From Isochrysis galbana (Eukaryota > Haptophyta > Isochrysidales > Isochrysidaceae), in assembly GCA_018136815.1 (NCBI GenBank), contig CM030942.1, positions 3,263,396 to 3,327,395 of the forward strand: DNA of 64,000 nucleotides, written 5' to 3'. The notes below the pieces were generated by a model that was not told where the DNA came from, did no database searches, and saw nothing but the letters and a program-made list of their open reading frames with translations. Of the stretch, positions 10,090 through 20,229 are shown one piece after another. Position 1 is the stretch's first letter; each line of letters starts with the position of its first letter. A program made the position numbers and the translations under genes.

Positions 10090-10795
10090 CCCTTTGAGGA
10101 GAGGAGACGTCGCGCCGGCGCGCTCCATTGCCATTGCAACTGACTGTAAAGTTGCTTGACTTGAGGGGCTAGCAAGGTGCGGCCACCGTTTGATCGCTGA
10201 GGCGTACGGCTGGCCGCGCGCGCGGCACGACACACAATAGTGCGCCGCGCGTTGGGCATCCAAGCTCGCCACCACCACCACTACCACTACCAGCCCAACA
10301 GGTCCGCGAAGAGGCGTGTGGCTGTCTTTCCGCTTCCCTTTCAGCTGTTCGGCTCTTCAGCGAGTTTATGACGCTGTCGAATGCGAGCTGCTCGACGGCA
10401 AGCGAGAAACTTTTTCTGATTTTGGTATGCATGGATGGATGTTGCATAGTGCGTGTGTGGTTATAGCTGTTGTCTGCAATATGCAACCACTGCAATCAAT
10501 CTGCGCAATCAAATCTCCGCTTTCATTGACCGTACACGAGGTCTTCACAAACACGCACAGGTGCCCGCTTGAAATGCAGAGGCACCACAAAGAAGCACAA
10601 CCGAGACTACATCTAATCGAAAGCAATGAGGGCAAAAAGAGAGCGAGTGAACCATACACCATGAAGATGATAAATCATCCCTCATGAAAGCTTTGACTGT
10701 CACCTTTGCCTACGCGCGCTATCTGTGGACTACCTGTGGATAATGAAGAAGAGGAGCCCAGAGTATTTATCCACGGCCGAGCAACGGTGGAGAAG
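10090..10795. other. Intergenic, nothing assigned
   Basis: Normal complexity, moderate GC. No protein-like frame or shared repeat was recognised. It includes the 3' flank of the minus-strand gene ending at 10796. Confidence 0.35.
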
Positions 10796-11203
10796 TTACA
10801 TCTCCATGGCATTCTTCTTGGCCATCCTCTTGGCCTGTTTCTTCATGAGCTTGCCTGGCCCGCGTCGCTTCACCTTGGCGATCCCGCTGCCGCCTATTCT
10901 GGGCAGCGCTTTGCGTACGCCAATCTTGTTTAAATTTGTCTTCGCGAAATTCGCGTTCAACCGTTTCGTCCCCTTCTTCCTCAACGTGGGCTGCGGCAGT
11001 GTGACCTTCTGGTCCTCCACATCCATCGAGCCGTCAGCTTTTGACCCTGCCGAGCCACCTGGGATCTGGACTCCCAGCCTCAAGAGCTTGGCCTCCCGCT
11101 TCTCGCGCCGGGCCTGCCGCTGCTCATCCAGCTCCCGCTCTCTTTGCAGCTCAGCTTCTCGCAGGGTTTCCCGCCGGTGGTTCGACTTCGACTTCTTCCC
11201 CAT
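10796..11203 (-). CDS. Small highly basic protein, nuclear or nucleolar type, 135 aa
   Basis: ATG at 11203, stop at 10796. The product starts MGKKSKSNHRRET, continues as a charged Arg/Glu helix (about residues 10-42), has a Gly/Ser linker and acidic patch (MDVEDQ), and ends in a Lys/Arg-rich tail (KVKRRGPGKLMKKQAKRMAKK). That design is typical of small ribosome-assembly or nucleolar proteins such as Alb1-like factors, but I cannot align it to a specific family. Codon use matches the host and it is intronless. Role in ribosome biogenesis is an inference from composition. Confidence 0.6.
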   Translation of the reverse strand: MGKKSKSNHRRETLREAELQRERELDEQRQARREKREAKLLRLGVQIPGGSAGSKADGSMDVEDQKVTLPQPTLRKKGTKRLNANFAKTNLNKIGVRKALPRIGGSGIAKVKRRGPGKLMKKQAKRMAKKNAMEM

Positions 11204-11299
11204 CCCGGACGCTTTGGCGGGCGGCTGTCCACGCAGCGAGTGGGTGGTACAAGAGAATGCGATCGAGTAGAGTAGAGACTCCTAGAGTAGAGTAGAGTA

Positions 11300-11480
11300 G
11301 AGGCTTCGTTTCTAGAGTTTTTCTTGTTGTAGCGGGTACTATAAGTCTGGTGCTGTGTGGTCCTTAGCCTTCATCGGCAACGGAGCCCCTACCCGCGATG
11401 ATGGGGTGTGCGCGGTTGGTGCATGGCTCGTCCGGTGCATGTGGCTAGGGATGCTAGCAAACAAGATGCTCTACAAGACT
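11300..11480 (-). repeat. Dispersed repeat F, copy 1
   Basis: On the minus strand this matches 15035-15230 on the plus strand. Shared stretches include TGCTAGCATCCCTAGCCACA, CACCGGACGAGCCATGC, GGGTAGGGGCTCCGTTGCCG and an A-rich end. It lies immediately upstream of the basic-protein gene. Confidence 0.55.
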
Positions 11481-12046
11481 ACAATTTCAAACGTGGTACC
11501 CCCGCACCCCCGCAGAGAGCAGAGAGACCACTTCAATCTCTACATCACTAGCGCGTTTGACGACGCTCAAGGGTGCAACATCACACATCACAACGAATGA
11601 ATTCGACAAATTCGTTGAAAATCTTTTCTTCGACCCATCGGCTGTCGAGCATGCCACGCGCTCTCGCAAACGGTGCAATCTAGATCGCATAACAAAACCA
11701 CACAACAGCTCCATCCAGTCATGGCCCCGGCCAGATCCGCAAAGACTGGACAGTTCAAGGGTGGCAAAGCAAGAAATCCACATCGAATCATCGAATGCCT
11801 CCAAACTCCAAGCTTCAGCTAATCTTGGAACCGTCCACACCGTGGGTCGGCTGGGGTCGTCACTCGCACTGAAACGTCGTGTCGAGCACAACGGTGCGCA
11901 TCAAATCATCCCGGGCGCCATTGCGATACGAGATATCACTGCATGGCGCATGGCGCAGGGGCAGGGACGCTCCAAAGCCGGGCAGTCTCAGCAAAAAGGC
12001 CTCCATTGCTGCGGAGGGGGAAATCTGTTCTCTCTTCAACGCGTGG
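11481..12046. other. Intergenic, nothing assigned
   Basis: No protein-like frame on either strand and no repeat shared with the rest of the window was recognised. Confidence 0.3.
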
Positions 12047-13218
12047 CAACTATCAGTAAAACTGATAGGGTCATGGGGGCCGCGTTCCCCCCTTCCTCCA
12101 TCGCAGACACCCTCTGGGTGGGCCTGCACACTCACTCTCAGCCCCTGCCTGCTGGCAGGGGCTGAGCTGACATCAATCCTGCCCAGACTCTCACCCAGCG
12201 CGCGCCGCGCGCCTCACGCATTCGCCTGAACCTGACTCCCATCGTACTGACCCCCCCTCCACCACTGAGACACAGACACTGCGAGTCGCCAGGTGGGCAC
12301 CCAGGGCCAGCGAGGCCAGCGTGGGAGAGGCAGGGGAGGCTTGCGGATAAAGGTACCCAGCTTTCTAGGACCAGTCCTAGAAACTAGGACGGACGACTTT
12401 GCTAGGTGAGAGCGTGAGCATTCCATGTTATGTTGTCCCAAACCTTGGCTATTGAGTTACCACATGCATGTCCTCATTAAATGTTCCAGGTGTACCTAGG
12501 CACCATTCCCTCAGCAACACCAAGTTTTGTGACGCGTTTACGGGTCACCTGGTCGGAATTGCTGCTTGTCCTAGAAACGGGAGAAACGGCTGATACCACC
12601 CAATGGGGAGCTCTTCTACCCATGGTCCCCAGGAGATGAAATGTTGCTTTGACTGCCCTCTTTGAGACCTTCAGTGACCACCAAGCTTGGTTTTGTCATC
12701 TAAGTGTCCAATCCGCTAGCCTACTGCTCCAAAAGGTCTAAAATAAAACTCCTCTGTTGCGAGCGGACACCCGAGTGCAGCACCGCATGCTGAATGTGGT
12801 AGCAAAAGTAAGCAAAGACAAGCTCCGCAGAGTTGGTCATGGGGAGAGCTAAGGTTGAATGGGATGTGGAGATGGTTTGCTTCAGGTGATGGGATGTCTC
12901 ATTAGCTCACCATAGGCTATAATGGAGGCATGATCGGCAGAGTCCTAGAAATTCAAGAATTTTCTAGGACGTGGTCCTAGTTTCTAGGACGGAATTTTTT
13001 GTCCGCTTGGGGCAAAGACAGCCCCAGCCTCCATTGCCCCCTGAGCTGGCCCAGCTGGCCCTCTGGGGGGACCCGAGGGTCCCCTCAGAGAGGGGCCATG
13101 GCGCGCGCAGACATCGCACGCCCGTAAGAGAATGAAGAGAACGACGAGAAAGGCACGACAAAAAAATCGACACGATCTGGCCCCAAGAAAGGTAGTAAGA
13201 CTCACGCCCGTTTACAGT
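12047..13218 (+). mobile_element. Short retroelement, family D, with internal insertion
   Basis: Starts CAACTATCAGT-AAA-ACTGATAG, then hairpins GGGGG/CCCCC, CACCC-TCT-GGGTG and CAGCCCCTGCC-TGCT-GGCAGGGGCTG, the same order as families B and C. The body then follows family C (GTGGGAGAGGCAGGGGAGG to about 12340), is interrupted by about 650 bp bounded by TCCTAGAAA palindromes, and resumes at about 13018 (CCCCAGCCTCCATTGCCCC, then CTGAGCTGGCCC and GGCCATGGCGCGC). A GTAAGA...TTTACAG block at 13195-13217 matches the one in family B. The 3' end is not clear. Confidence 0.65.
12361..12994. repeat. Insert bounded by TCTAGGAC/GTCCTAGA palindromic ends
   Basis: About 33 bp at 12361-12392 (TTCTAGGACCAGTCCTAGAA and on to ACTAGGACGGA) recurs at 12961-12994 as TTCTAGGACGTGGTCCTAG and on to TTTCTAGGACGGA. 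Each copy is itself an inverted repeat, so the ends match in both orientations. A further TCCTAGAAA lies at about 12570. It looks like a small non-autonomous insert of about 0.6 kb; superfamily unknown. Confidence 0.5.
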
Positions 13219-13305
13219 AGGTTTACGGGTCGACACCCGACGCGACAGGCGGACACCGCGAATAAAGCGCGGCGCTAGACGAGAACGACCCAAGAGGCGG
13301 GGCGG

Positions 13306-13444
13306 CGTGCATCTGACGAAATTCCTCTGCCATTGTCTTCTCCATCTCGTCTATGCGCACGCATGGAGCTCCCGCGGGGACGCCGACGGTGCGCACGCGG
13401 CGTGCATCTGACGAAATTCCTCTGTCATTGTCTTCTCCATCTCC
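13306..13444 (+). repeat. Partial tandem duplication across the start of the next gene
   Basis: GCGTGCATCTGACGAAATTC and about 25 further bases occur at 13306-13350 and again at 13400-13444, 94 bp apart. The duplicated unit lies at and just after the ATG of the downstream ORF, so it alters the encoded N-terminus. Confidence 0.7.
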
Positions 13445-14024
13445 CCCCAAGAAGAAGCACCACGTCGACGTCGTCGACCGCATGTGCCGCTTCTGCTACA
13501 TGTTCGAGAACGAGCTCGTCAAATACGACGAATCGGGGCGAGCCTACGTCGACTTCATCCTCTTCGAGAAGAAGGTCGACTCTCTCGGCAACGGCGCCCT
13601 CGAAGACGACGATATGCGCGACCTCAACTTTGAACGGTACCGCCTAATCGACCCCAAACGTGGCGACAACAGGAAGTGGGGCATGCGCTTCCGCGCCTAC
13701 GACGTCTTTGTCGCCAAAGAGGGCTCCATGCCCGTCAGCGTCTACCTCAACAAACATTCCCGAGGGGCCGAGAAAGGCCTCCGCCAATGCTTTGACACAT
13801 CCGGCACGCAAAAGTTTGTCATGTCAGTCGCGAATCAACTCCAACGCCCCTATCGCACACCTCCCAAGGCGTGTGAGGTCCTGTACGCCTACCGCGGAAA
13901 ACACGTGGTCTACACACAGGACAAGTTTGCAAAGTGGAATGGCATCTGCACTAACTGCGAGACTGACCGCCCCTCGTGGAAGAAGCAGGTGGAGTGGGGA
14001 GGCATCACCAAACCCTTCATCTGA
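13353..14024 (+). CDS. Orphan protein with two CxxC pairs, 223 aa
   Basis: ATG at 13353, stop at 14022-14024. The N-terminal 35 residues are encoded by the local tandem duplication and end in a basic PKKKHH patch that could be a nuclear signal. The core begins CRFC (about residue 45), contains mixed helix/strand sequence such as AYVDFILFEKKVDSL and WGMRFRAYDVFVAKEG, and closes with CTNC near residue 202, so a zinc site made of the two CxxC pairs is plausible. Host-like GC-rich codons argue that it is functional or recently was. No known family recognised; it sits among repeats, so a transposon origin is possible. Confidence 0.45.
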   Translation: MRTHGAPAGTPTVRTRRASDEIPLSLSSPSPPKKKHHVDVVDRMCRFCYMFENELVKYDESGRAYVDFILFEKKVDSLGNGALEDDDMRDLNFERYRLIDPKRGDNRKWGMRFRAYDVFVAKEGSMPVSVYLNKHSRGAEKGLRQCFDTSGTQKFVMSVANQLQRPYRTPPKACEVLYAYRGKHVVYTQDKFAKWNGICTNCETDRPSWKKQVEWGGITKPFI

Positions 14025-14040
14025 CCACTGTACCGCGGTG

Positions 14041-14204
14041 CGGACCCTCTTCGGGTGGATGCACTCCCTCTAGTGTGACTGAACTCTAGTTGCGCACAGA
14101 CGTGTAGCAGAGGAGCCCATCGTCTCGATGATGTGTGTGTGTGACTATAATGGGGGGACCCTCTTCGGAGGGGTGAACTCCCTCCAGTGTGACTGAAACT
14201 AGTC
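14041..14204 (+). repeat. Direct repeat of a 48-bp element after the CxxC ORF
   Basis: GGACCCTCTTCGG, CACTCCCTC and AGTGTGACTGAA followed by CTAGT occur in the same order at 14041-14090 and 14157-14204, 116 bp apart. The first copy is directly downstream of one ORF and the second directly upstream of the next. Confidence 0.6.
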
Positions 14205-14217
14205 GTGGAATGCTTGT

Positions 14218-14406
14218 ATGTGTTTCGTGACGGGTTTTAAGGAGTACGAGAAGCACCTTGAGCGGCTTGCCAAGACACCTGACCTCTTCGCCGCCCTCGA
14301 GACGGGGCTTGAAGCGCTCTGTGTAGAGGCCGAAACTCTCATCAACGCGCATCGCGATGAGCTGTCGCCCGAGCTCCTCGCCCAACTCACGCGGCCAGGA
14401 GCCTAG
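14218..14406 (+). CDS. Short helical ORF, 62 aa
   Basis: ATG at 14218. The product (GFKEYEKHLERLAKTPDLFA, then ALETGLEALCVEAETLINAH) reads like a genuine amphipathic helical protein with host-like codons. It may be one exon of a longer gene or a remnant belonging with the CxxC ORF upstream. No family recognised. Confidence 0.3.
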   Translation: MCFVTGFKEYEKHLERLAKTPDLFAALETGLEALCVEAETLINAHRDELSPELLAQLTRPGA

Positions 14407-14735
14407 CAGGCGGGGCACATATTGACCCGCACCTCGACGCGAGCTGGGTCAGGCGAACTGTTCCGCGCACAGCCCGCCCGGCGGCGTCGCGAGCTTCTTT
14501 CTCAAACGAGACAGCTCGGGCCGAAGAGCTGGTGATTTCTCAGGACAGAGCCGGCGACGCGACTTGCGCACAAAACAATACGCGGCCTAGTTCATCACGG
14601 TCGGTATCAAGCTGTTTTTGAAGAAAAGCTCTGATATCAATTGTATTATTGCCATAATGGGTAAAAAAAATTTTTCGCACACACTCGGGGGTGGGGACAG
14701 TCGATGGCTCAAACAAGTCTGTCCCATATTCGATG
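14407..14735. other. Intergenic with a motif shared near 22455
   Basis: At 14698-14740 the order GATGGCTCAA, AGT..GTCCCATATTCGA, GGAAC also occurs at about 22460-22497. Nothing else was recognised. Confidence 0.3.
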
Positions 14736-15007
14736 GAACGCGGTTTGCTTGCCACGCTGGCCATGGGAGCCTCCCAGTGGCCTCTGTATGCCTGGCGACC
14801 AGGGGAGGGGGGGGAGTCAGCTCGAGGGCAGGCCCATGCTGGGCGTGGGAGTGCGAGTCTCGGCCCGCGCCCACTAGGGGTCTGGGCCAGAGTGTTGATT
14901 GCGGGCAGGGGCTGGGGTTGATTGTACGGGCCCACCCCTGGGGGTGTCCGCGATGGAGAGAGGGGGGCGCGAGGCCCCCATTGACCCCCACTTATAAAAG
15001 TAGGTTG
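14736..15007 (-). mobile_element. Short retroelement, family C, truncated copy (C1)
   Basis: Reads from a 5' end at 15007 downward: CCTACTT-TTAT-AAGTGGG hairpin, GGGGGC-CTCGC-GCCCCC hairpin, CACCCC...GGGGTG, then body sequence as in the copies at 25932 and 31436. The left arm of the fourth hairpin is missing and the element stops at about 14736, so its 3' two-thirds is absent. Confidence 0.7.
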
Positions 15008-15034
15008 CCGGGGTACCACTTTAGAACTTTTAGC

Positions 15035-15230
15035 GTCGTAGGACGTAGGACATCTTGTTCGCTAGCATCTAGCATCCCTAGCCACAGCCACATACGCATA
15101 CATACATACACCGGACGAGCCATGCGCCAACCGCTCACACCCCCCTCGCGGGGTAGGGGCTCCGTTGCCGTCGAAGGGCTACGGTCCCGCAGCACTAAGG
15201 TTATACTAACACAACAATAAAACTCTCACG
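15035..15230 (+). repeat. Dispersed repeat F, copy 2
   Basis: Plus-strand partner of 11300-11480; the two copies share most of about 170 bp, including GGGTAGGGGCTCCGTTGCCG, and end in CAACAATAAAA-type sequence. It separates the truncated family C element from the promoter of the BTB gene. Confidence 0.55.
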
Positions 15231-15359
15231 AAGAGAAAGGATTTGGAACGGTGGTCAATCAATAATGGATAATGGTGTCATCAACTTTAATTTTATAATG
15301 AGAGTAGAGTAGTACAACCACTGCCACTAACTAGGCGAACTAGCCTTTCCGTTCTGTCG

Positions 15360-15542
15360 TCCCTCTCCCCCCCAACTCTCTCTATCCCCCTGCCCCCCCC
15401 CGCTTTCTTCTATCTTTGTCTGTCTCTTCTCTGTCTGCTGGGTGGTGGGGATCCGGTCCATCTCATCGGCGGCAGGGGAAGGGCGGCCGCGTCTCCCCTT
15501 CTGTCTTCCACCTTCCGCCCCTTCTCTTTCCCTACCGACGAG
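15360..15542 (+). promoter_or_regulatory. Pyrimidine-rich 5' flank of the BTB-BACK-NHL gene
   Basis: CT and C runs (for example at 15358-15425 and 15495-15535) occupy the sense strand directly before the ATG, as in front of several other genes here. It is presumably core promoter and 5' UTR; no discrete site assigned. Confidence 0.4.
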
Positions 15543-17849
15543 ATGGACGTGCCGTCAGCGTTGCTCACCGCCTCGCGCAAGCGCAAGCGGGCACGCGGCT
15601 CGAGCTCCGAGCTCAGCGTACCCACCACGCCCGAGAGCGTCAGAGTGCAGTGCGCCACCTTCCAGGCACTCGACATCATCGCGAACATGTGGCAGGACAG
15701 CGAGCTCAAGGATTGTTGCCTAGTGATCCATGAGGAGGGTTGCGCACCTGTCAAGCTCTGGGCACACCGAGCCGTGCTCTGCGCCGCCTCGCGCCCCTTC
15801 CGAGGGATGCTCGCTGGGGGTCTTAGGGAACACGGTGCAAATCGGCTGGATCTACGTGAGGTCGCCGCAGAGCCCATGCGAGAGACGCTGGCCTACATAT
15901 ACGGGCAGTATGTCACGATAGACGCGCAGAACGCGTTGCCGCTCTACCGCGTGGCAGATCTGTACGAAGTTTTGGATCTGGCCCATGAATGTGTGTTGCC
16001 CTTCCACGGCACAAGGACTGGGGTGATGGGTCGGGAGTCACACGGCCCAGCAAGACTGACCATACGATCACGCCCTCTTGCTGTCGCTGCTGCGCTGCAG
16101 GCTGCCGATTCCTCAAGCAGCAGATCACGCCGTCCAATTGCTGCGCATTGCTCTCTGCGGCGGATGCCGTGCATTGCCGTCCCGTCATGGAGCACTGCAT
16201 AGAAACACTCAAGGTGCACTTTGGGAACGCTGCTGAGCACGATGATTTTGTGAATTTGCCCTTCTCGATACTGCTCGAATTGCTGCGTATGGACGATCTG
16301 CGGGTGCCATCGGAGGAGGCGGTGCTCAGCGCAGTTCTCAAGTGGATTGAACATTGCCCTTCTCGGTGAGACGCTATAGGCTGTTTGCATGTCAACAGGA
16401 GGAGTATCCTCGGCTTGCCAGGTTGCAAGTCGACTTTGCACCACAGCAGAGTGCGTAGCCGCGTGCTTGAGCCTTTTGCCACCTCATGGTTCACGCCGCA
16501 TTTTTTTTGCCTCTCCGCTGCAGGCGAGAAAATCTCCCGGCATTGGCGGCAGAGCTGCGATGGCCTTTCATTGTTCCTGCAAGGATAGCGCAGCTTGAGC
16601 GGGAACGTACTGATCTGCTGCATGAGTTTCCACAGCTCGTCGATCTAACTCGTGAGGCGTATCGCTACCAGGCCGTCGCTGCGCACCCCGGTGCCACAGC
16701 TGATGATCTCAAGGCCCTAGCCTCGCCACGCACGTGAGTGCCTCTTGACCACCTATCACTCCGCAATTTGTAGCCCTTTGCCCGTCCGTCGCAGACCTCC
16801 CACTCCAACTCAGCATGCCGCCTGACGCTATGTTAGTGGCTATGATGCCCTCACGTTCCCGCCCTACAAAAGCGAAGCGTTCAGATACATCATGACTTCC
16901 ACCCCGATATTCAAATCGCAGGCGCCGTCGTGGGAAATTCCCTGATTTCGCTCAGCTGCGCTTCAAGACAGCTATCGGGTCGAAAGGATCGCGGCCAGCA
17001 GAATTCAACTGCCCGGAAGGAGTGGCCATTTCCTCGGATGGTACCTTGGTCGCAGTCGCAGACTCTCTCAATCATCGTGTTCAGCTCTTCACCACCGAGG
17101 GAATCTTCTTGCGGGAATTCGGGAACAAGGGGCAAGGGCCTGGCCAATTCGATATGCCCGGTGGGGTAACCATTGGCACAATTGGCACCGCCTCTGGCTC
17201 TCTTGATGAGGAACACATTGTGGTGACCGACCAAGGGAATGGGCGAGTCCAGATCTTCACATGCGAGGGCAACTTTGTGCGCAGCATCGGCAGGGCGGGC
17301 ACGGAGCCAGGTTGCTTGCTTGAGCCAACTGGCGTTGCCGTGACTGCCCGAGGTGATGTTGTTGTTGCCGACTACCAAAATCATCGCGTGCAGATTTTCT
17401 CCGCCATGGGGGAGCAAGTCCGTGTGATTGGGAAGAGTGGCATTGGTGAGGGTGAATTCAACCACCCATCTGGCCTAGCAGTGACACAAACGGGCGACAT
17501 AATTGTCGCCGATTATCAGAACGATCGAGTGCAAATCTTCAAAGAAGATGGGACGTTCTTGCGCACCATCGGCTCGAAAGGGGATGAGGCCGGCTTCTTC
17601 GACAGACCTTTCGATGTTGCTGTCTCCTCACCTGACGGAAACATTCTCATCACCGACTACGAGAACCACCGCGTCCAAATATTTTCGAAAGACGGAAGCT
17701 TCCTTTACACGTTCGGAAGCCACGGCGATGATGACTCGAACTTCGACTCGCCAGGCGGAATCGCTGTATCGGCGAATGGTCTTGTTTGTGTAACCGACTG
17801 CGGCAATGGTCGTTTCCAAATGTTTTCATGCGACTCTCCGCCCATGTGA
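15543..17849 (+). CDS. BTB-BACK-NHL protein, four exons, 616 aa
   Basis: Exons 15543-15990, 16101-16365, 16524-16733 and 16922-17849, with GT-AG introns of 110, 158 and 188 bp and consistent phase throughout (1851 nt). Residues about 57-150 form a BTB/POZ domain (KLWAHRAVLCAASRPFRGML). Residues 150-265 are a BACK domain (FLKQQITPSNC, LPFSILLELLRMDDL, RWPFIVPARIAQLERER). The last exon holds six NHL repeats, each with a D-x-x-N-x-R-x-Q signature (DSLNHRVQLF, DYQNHRVQIF, DYENHRVQIF), predicting a six-bladed propeller. BTB-BACK proteins usually pair with Kelch repeats and act as Cullin-3 substrate adaptors; here NHL takes the propeller position. An adaptor role is inferred from architecture. Confidence 0.93.
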
Positions 17850-18255
17850 CGCGTGCATGGCATGTGCATTCGGCGAGCTCGAACATCATCGCTTTTCGCG
17901 TCATGCCATTGCTCTCATTCGCAATGAATGCTTGGATGAAGCCCCGAGCTGCGCGACTCGCAAGCGGCACTACACGACTATTGATGGGTGGGACATGGAC
18001 ATTCTCTACGATCGTTGCATGTTACTTCTACCTGCTGTGGTCCTTGTGCCGTGGCGGAATTTTCACGCGAGTTGAAGTTGGGGTGATATGCCCCGATAAA
18101 CGCAGTCATTGAAGCGATTTGTACGCCAGACGCTGACACCAAAACTATGTGTATGTGGGCGGCTGCCACACATTGGACATTGACGGGCTCTCTTGCTCTT
18201 GAGTAGGTTGGAGCCTCAGGCGCCACTCCCGCACCCTTCCTCTCTCCTTTTCTCG
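17850..18255. other. 3' flank of the BTB gene
   Basis: A frame through 17806-18075 on the plus strand looks partly protein-like (GWDMDILYDRC) but has no domain or clear splice link to the gene before it. Otherwise nothing assigned. Confidence 0.3.
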
Positions 18256-18660
18256 CACGCAAGTTTAACAACAAAACATCTGAGCGTTAGCATTAGTACC
18301 ACTACTCCCACTAGCCCGGTACTATCACTATCACGACACCCCTCAGGCCCTCAGCGCACCTGCCCGCACGCCTTGGTAATAATAAAACATCTGAGCGTTA
18401 GTATCACTACTGCCACTAGCCCGGTACTATCACGACACCCCTTACTTAGCGCACCTGCCCGCACGCCTTGAAGTGATGGCACAAGACACATGCACATATG
18501 CATCCCTACAAATTTCCCCCTCGCAAACCCCCGGCTCCCATTATAACTCCCCACAAATTACAATGAGGGAAAACCCAGTACCCAGTGAGGCGGACCGACC
18601 TACGTCGGGCGACTCACTAGGATAGGAAAAAACACCGAGGGGGGGGGGGGGGACAACTGG
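18256..18660 (-). mobile_element. Short retroelement, family C, 3' part with duplicated 3' end (C4)
   Basis: On the minus strand this is the 3' portion of family C: it aligns with 31440-31690 (GTGGGGAGTTATAATGGGAG, CTTCAAGGCGTGCGGGCA, GTGATAGTACCGGGCTAGTG) and ends TAACGCTCAGATGTTTT. The last 115 bp is present twice (18378-18470 and 18262-18372), each with its own CAGATGTTTT end. The 5' portion is replaced by unrelated sequence after about 18660. Confidence 0.7.
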
Positions 18661-18994
18661 TTTTTCGGTCGGAGATTGTTCACTGATCATACCAACGGCT
18701 TTTGTTAACTTGAAAGCGATGTAGCCTCCGAAACAACAAATGTCCCACAATCGAGGAAGTCTGCTCCTTCACCCGAGAAGACTGGAAGTGTGGCTCCTTC
18801 TCCTTCTCCGCATTGGAAGATTGGGAGGAGAATGATGAAAAGTAGGAGGAATAGATGAAGATTGACCTTGAGGTATCCAGGATGGCCGTTTCTGGCGGTA
18901 TGTACTCGGCGGAGTGAAAGTGAGGCACTTTGCACTTTGTGACTTGTCGGAGGCGATGGCGGGCGTACGGCACGGGTGAGTCGCAGCACTCCCC
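18661..18994. other. Intergenic, nothing assigned
   Basis: Moderate complexity, no gene recognised between the family C fragment and the isolated 5' module. Confidence 0.3.
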
Positions 18995-19075
18995 GGCTCC
19001 CATTATCCATCATAACTCCCCACGGGGGCGACGCGCACTCCATGATCCATGACCCTATCGTTATAACGATAGTTT
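18995..19075 (-). repeat. Short-retroelement 5' hairpin module, D' type
   Basis: Minus strand from 19075: CTATCGTT-AT-AACGATAG stem, GGGTCATGG, a GC-rich run, then GTGGGGAGTTATGATGG and GGGAGCCGGGG, which belong to the family C body. It is a compact or internally deleted member that carries the D' version of hairpin 1. Confidence 0.5.
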
Positions 19076-19580
19076 AAAAACGAACTTCTTGCTATTGCTA
19101 GAGAATGGTGCCTTGGTGCTCTAGAACAACTTTAAGAGAACATCCGCACAAGTAAGCCAAAAGCCCATCCATGGTTAGGCCAGAATACCACCAAATGCTT
19201 GTGTTTACATGGCTCGCCAGGTCTGTGGGTGATGAACCGCAGCTTCGGCATGTCACGGTTTGCTAAGAGCGTTGGGTGCGACCGCTGTCTCTGGGAGCGG
19301 ATATTGTAACACCGGCAGGGGAGGGGAGGGGGAGGGGGGCTTCTTTGACCTAGTCCCCGGCTGCGGGGAAATCGTGAATTTTGCTAAGTCCCCGGCAGCC
19401 GAGGACTTGTACGATGATGTTGGTTGAGCACACTTTTCGATAGCGCTGAACACTTGGCTAGATACGCGGTCCGACCCCAAGACCCTGAATGTGGTCATGA
19501 ACAACAACTACTAGGCCTCTGGACTGAACAAGACCACCGCCTTGCGCGATGAGCCGCATACAACACTTGCGTGCGCTCAC
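19076..19580. other. Intergenic, nothing assigned
   Basis: No protein-like frame. The last eight bases (19573-19580, GCGCTCAC) are the left target-site duplication of the hAT element. Confidence 0.3.
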
Positions 19581-20229
19581 TAGGCCTTGGCAGAAATATC
19601 CGGATATATCTACTGGATATTTGGGCGAATTTTGGCAGGACTAGCTATCTCTGGATATTTCCATGGGTGCCCTGGATACTTGGTGGATATTTGGGTGGGT
19701 GTGGGGGGTCTACGCGCTAAAACAAAACCCTTGCAGAGCAAGAATGAGCGCGTGGCTCGGCTGGGGGTCACTAGGAAAGTCCCACACAGAGGATAGGGTA
19801 GATTACGTTAATAAAGAGGCTGAATAACTAATACTTACTCGATCGCAGGATGATTACGACAGACACAGACAGAGCCTGCGAGCACGCAGCGCCATGCCGC
19901 GGCGAGGTGAAGCCCTCTTGCCCCCAGGCCCGCAGCCATTGCCATCCCCATGCCTGCCCGAGCAAATGCGCGGCGCGCGAGCTACGGGCTCGCGTTTGCG
20001 CCGCTCGCTCAGCTCGCGCCGCGCGCCGCGCCAGTTGCCCTCTCACTCAAGCAAGCACGTGGTTGCCCACTGCCCACAACCACAACCACACACACCCTCC
20101 AATCGCACATGAGCATGAATTACCACACCACCACCTCATCACCCACCGCCCACCGCTGCGCTCACAGCTTCCAAACGGCTGCGATCATCATCGCGCCGGA
20201 GTTTGGAAGAGGAGGAGGAGGAGGAGGAG

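Noticed and set aside
10062-12077. Treating the facing D hairpin modules at 10086 and 12047 as inverted ends of one 2-kb transposon
   Set aside because: The same module is the 5' end of independent short retroelements elsewhere, so two separate elements in opposite orientation explain it better; no flanking duplication was found.
13306-13444. CRISPR-like or tandem array
   Set aside because: Only two copies of one unit; no spacers, and the genome is eukaryotic.
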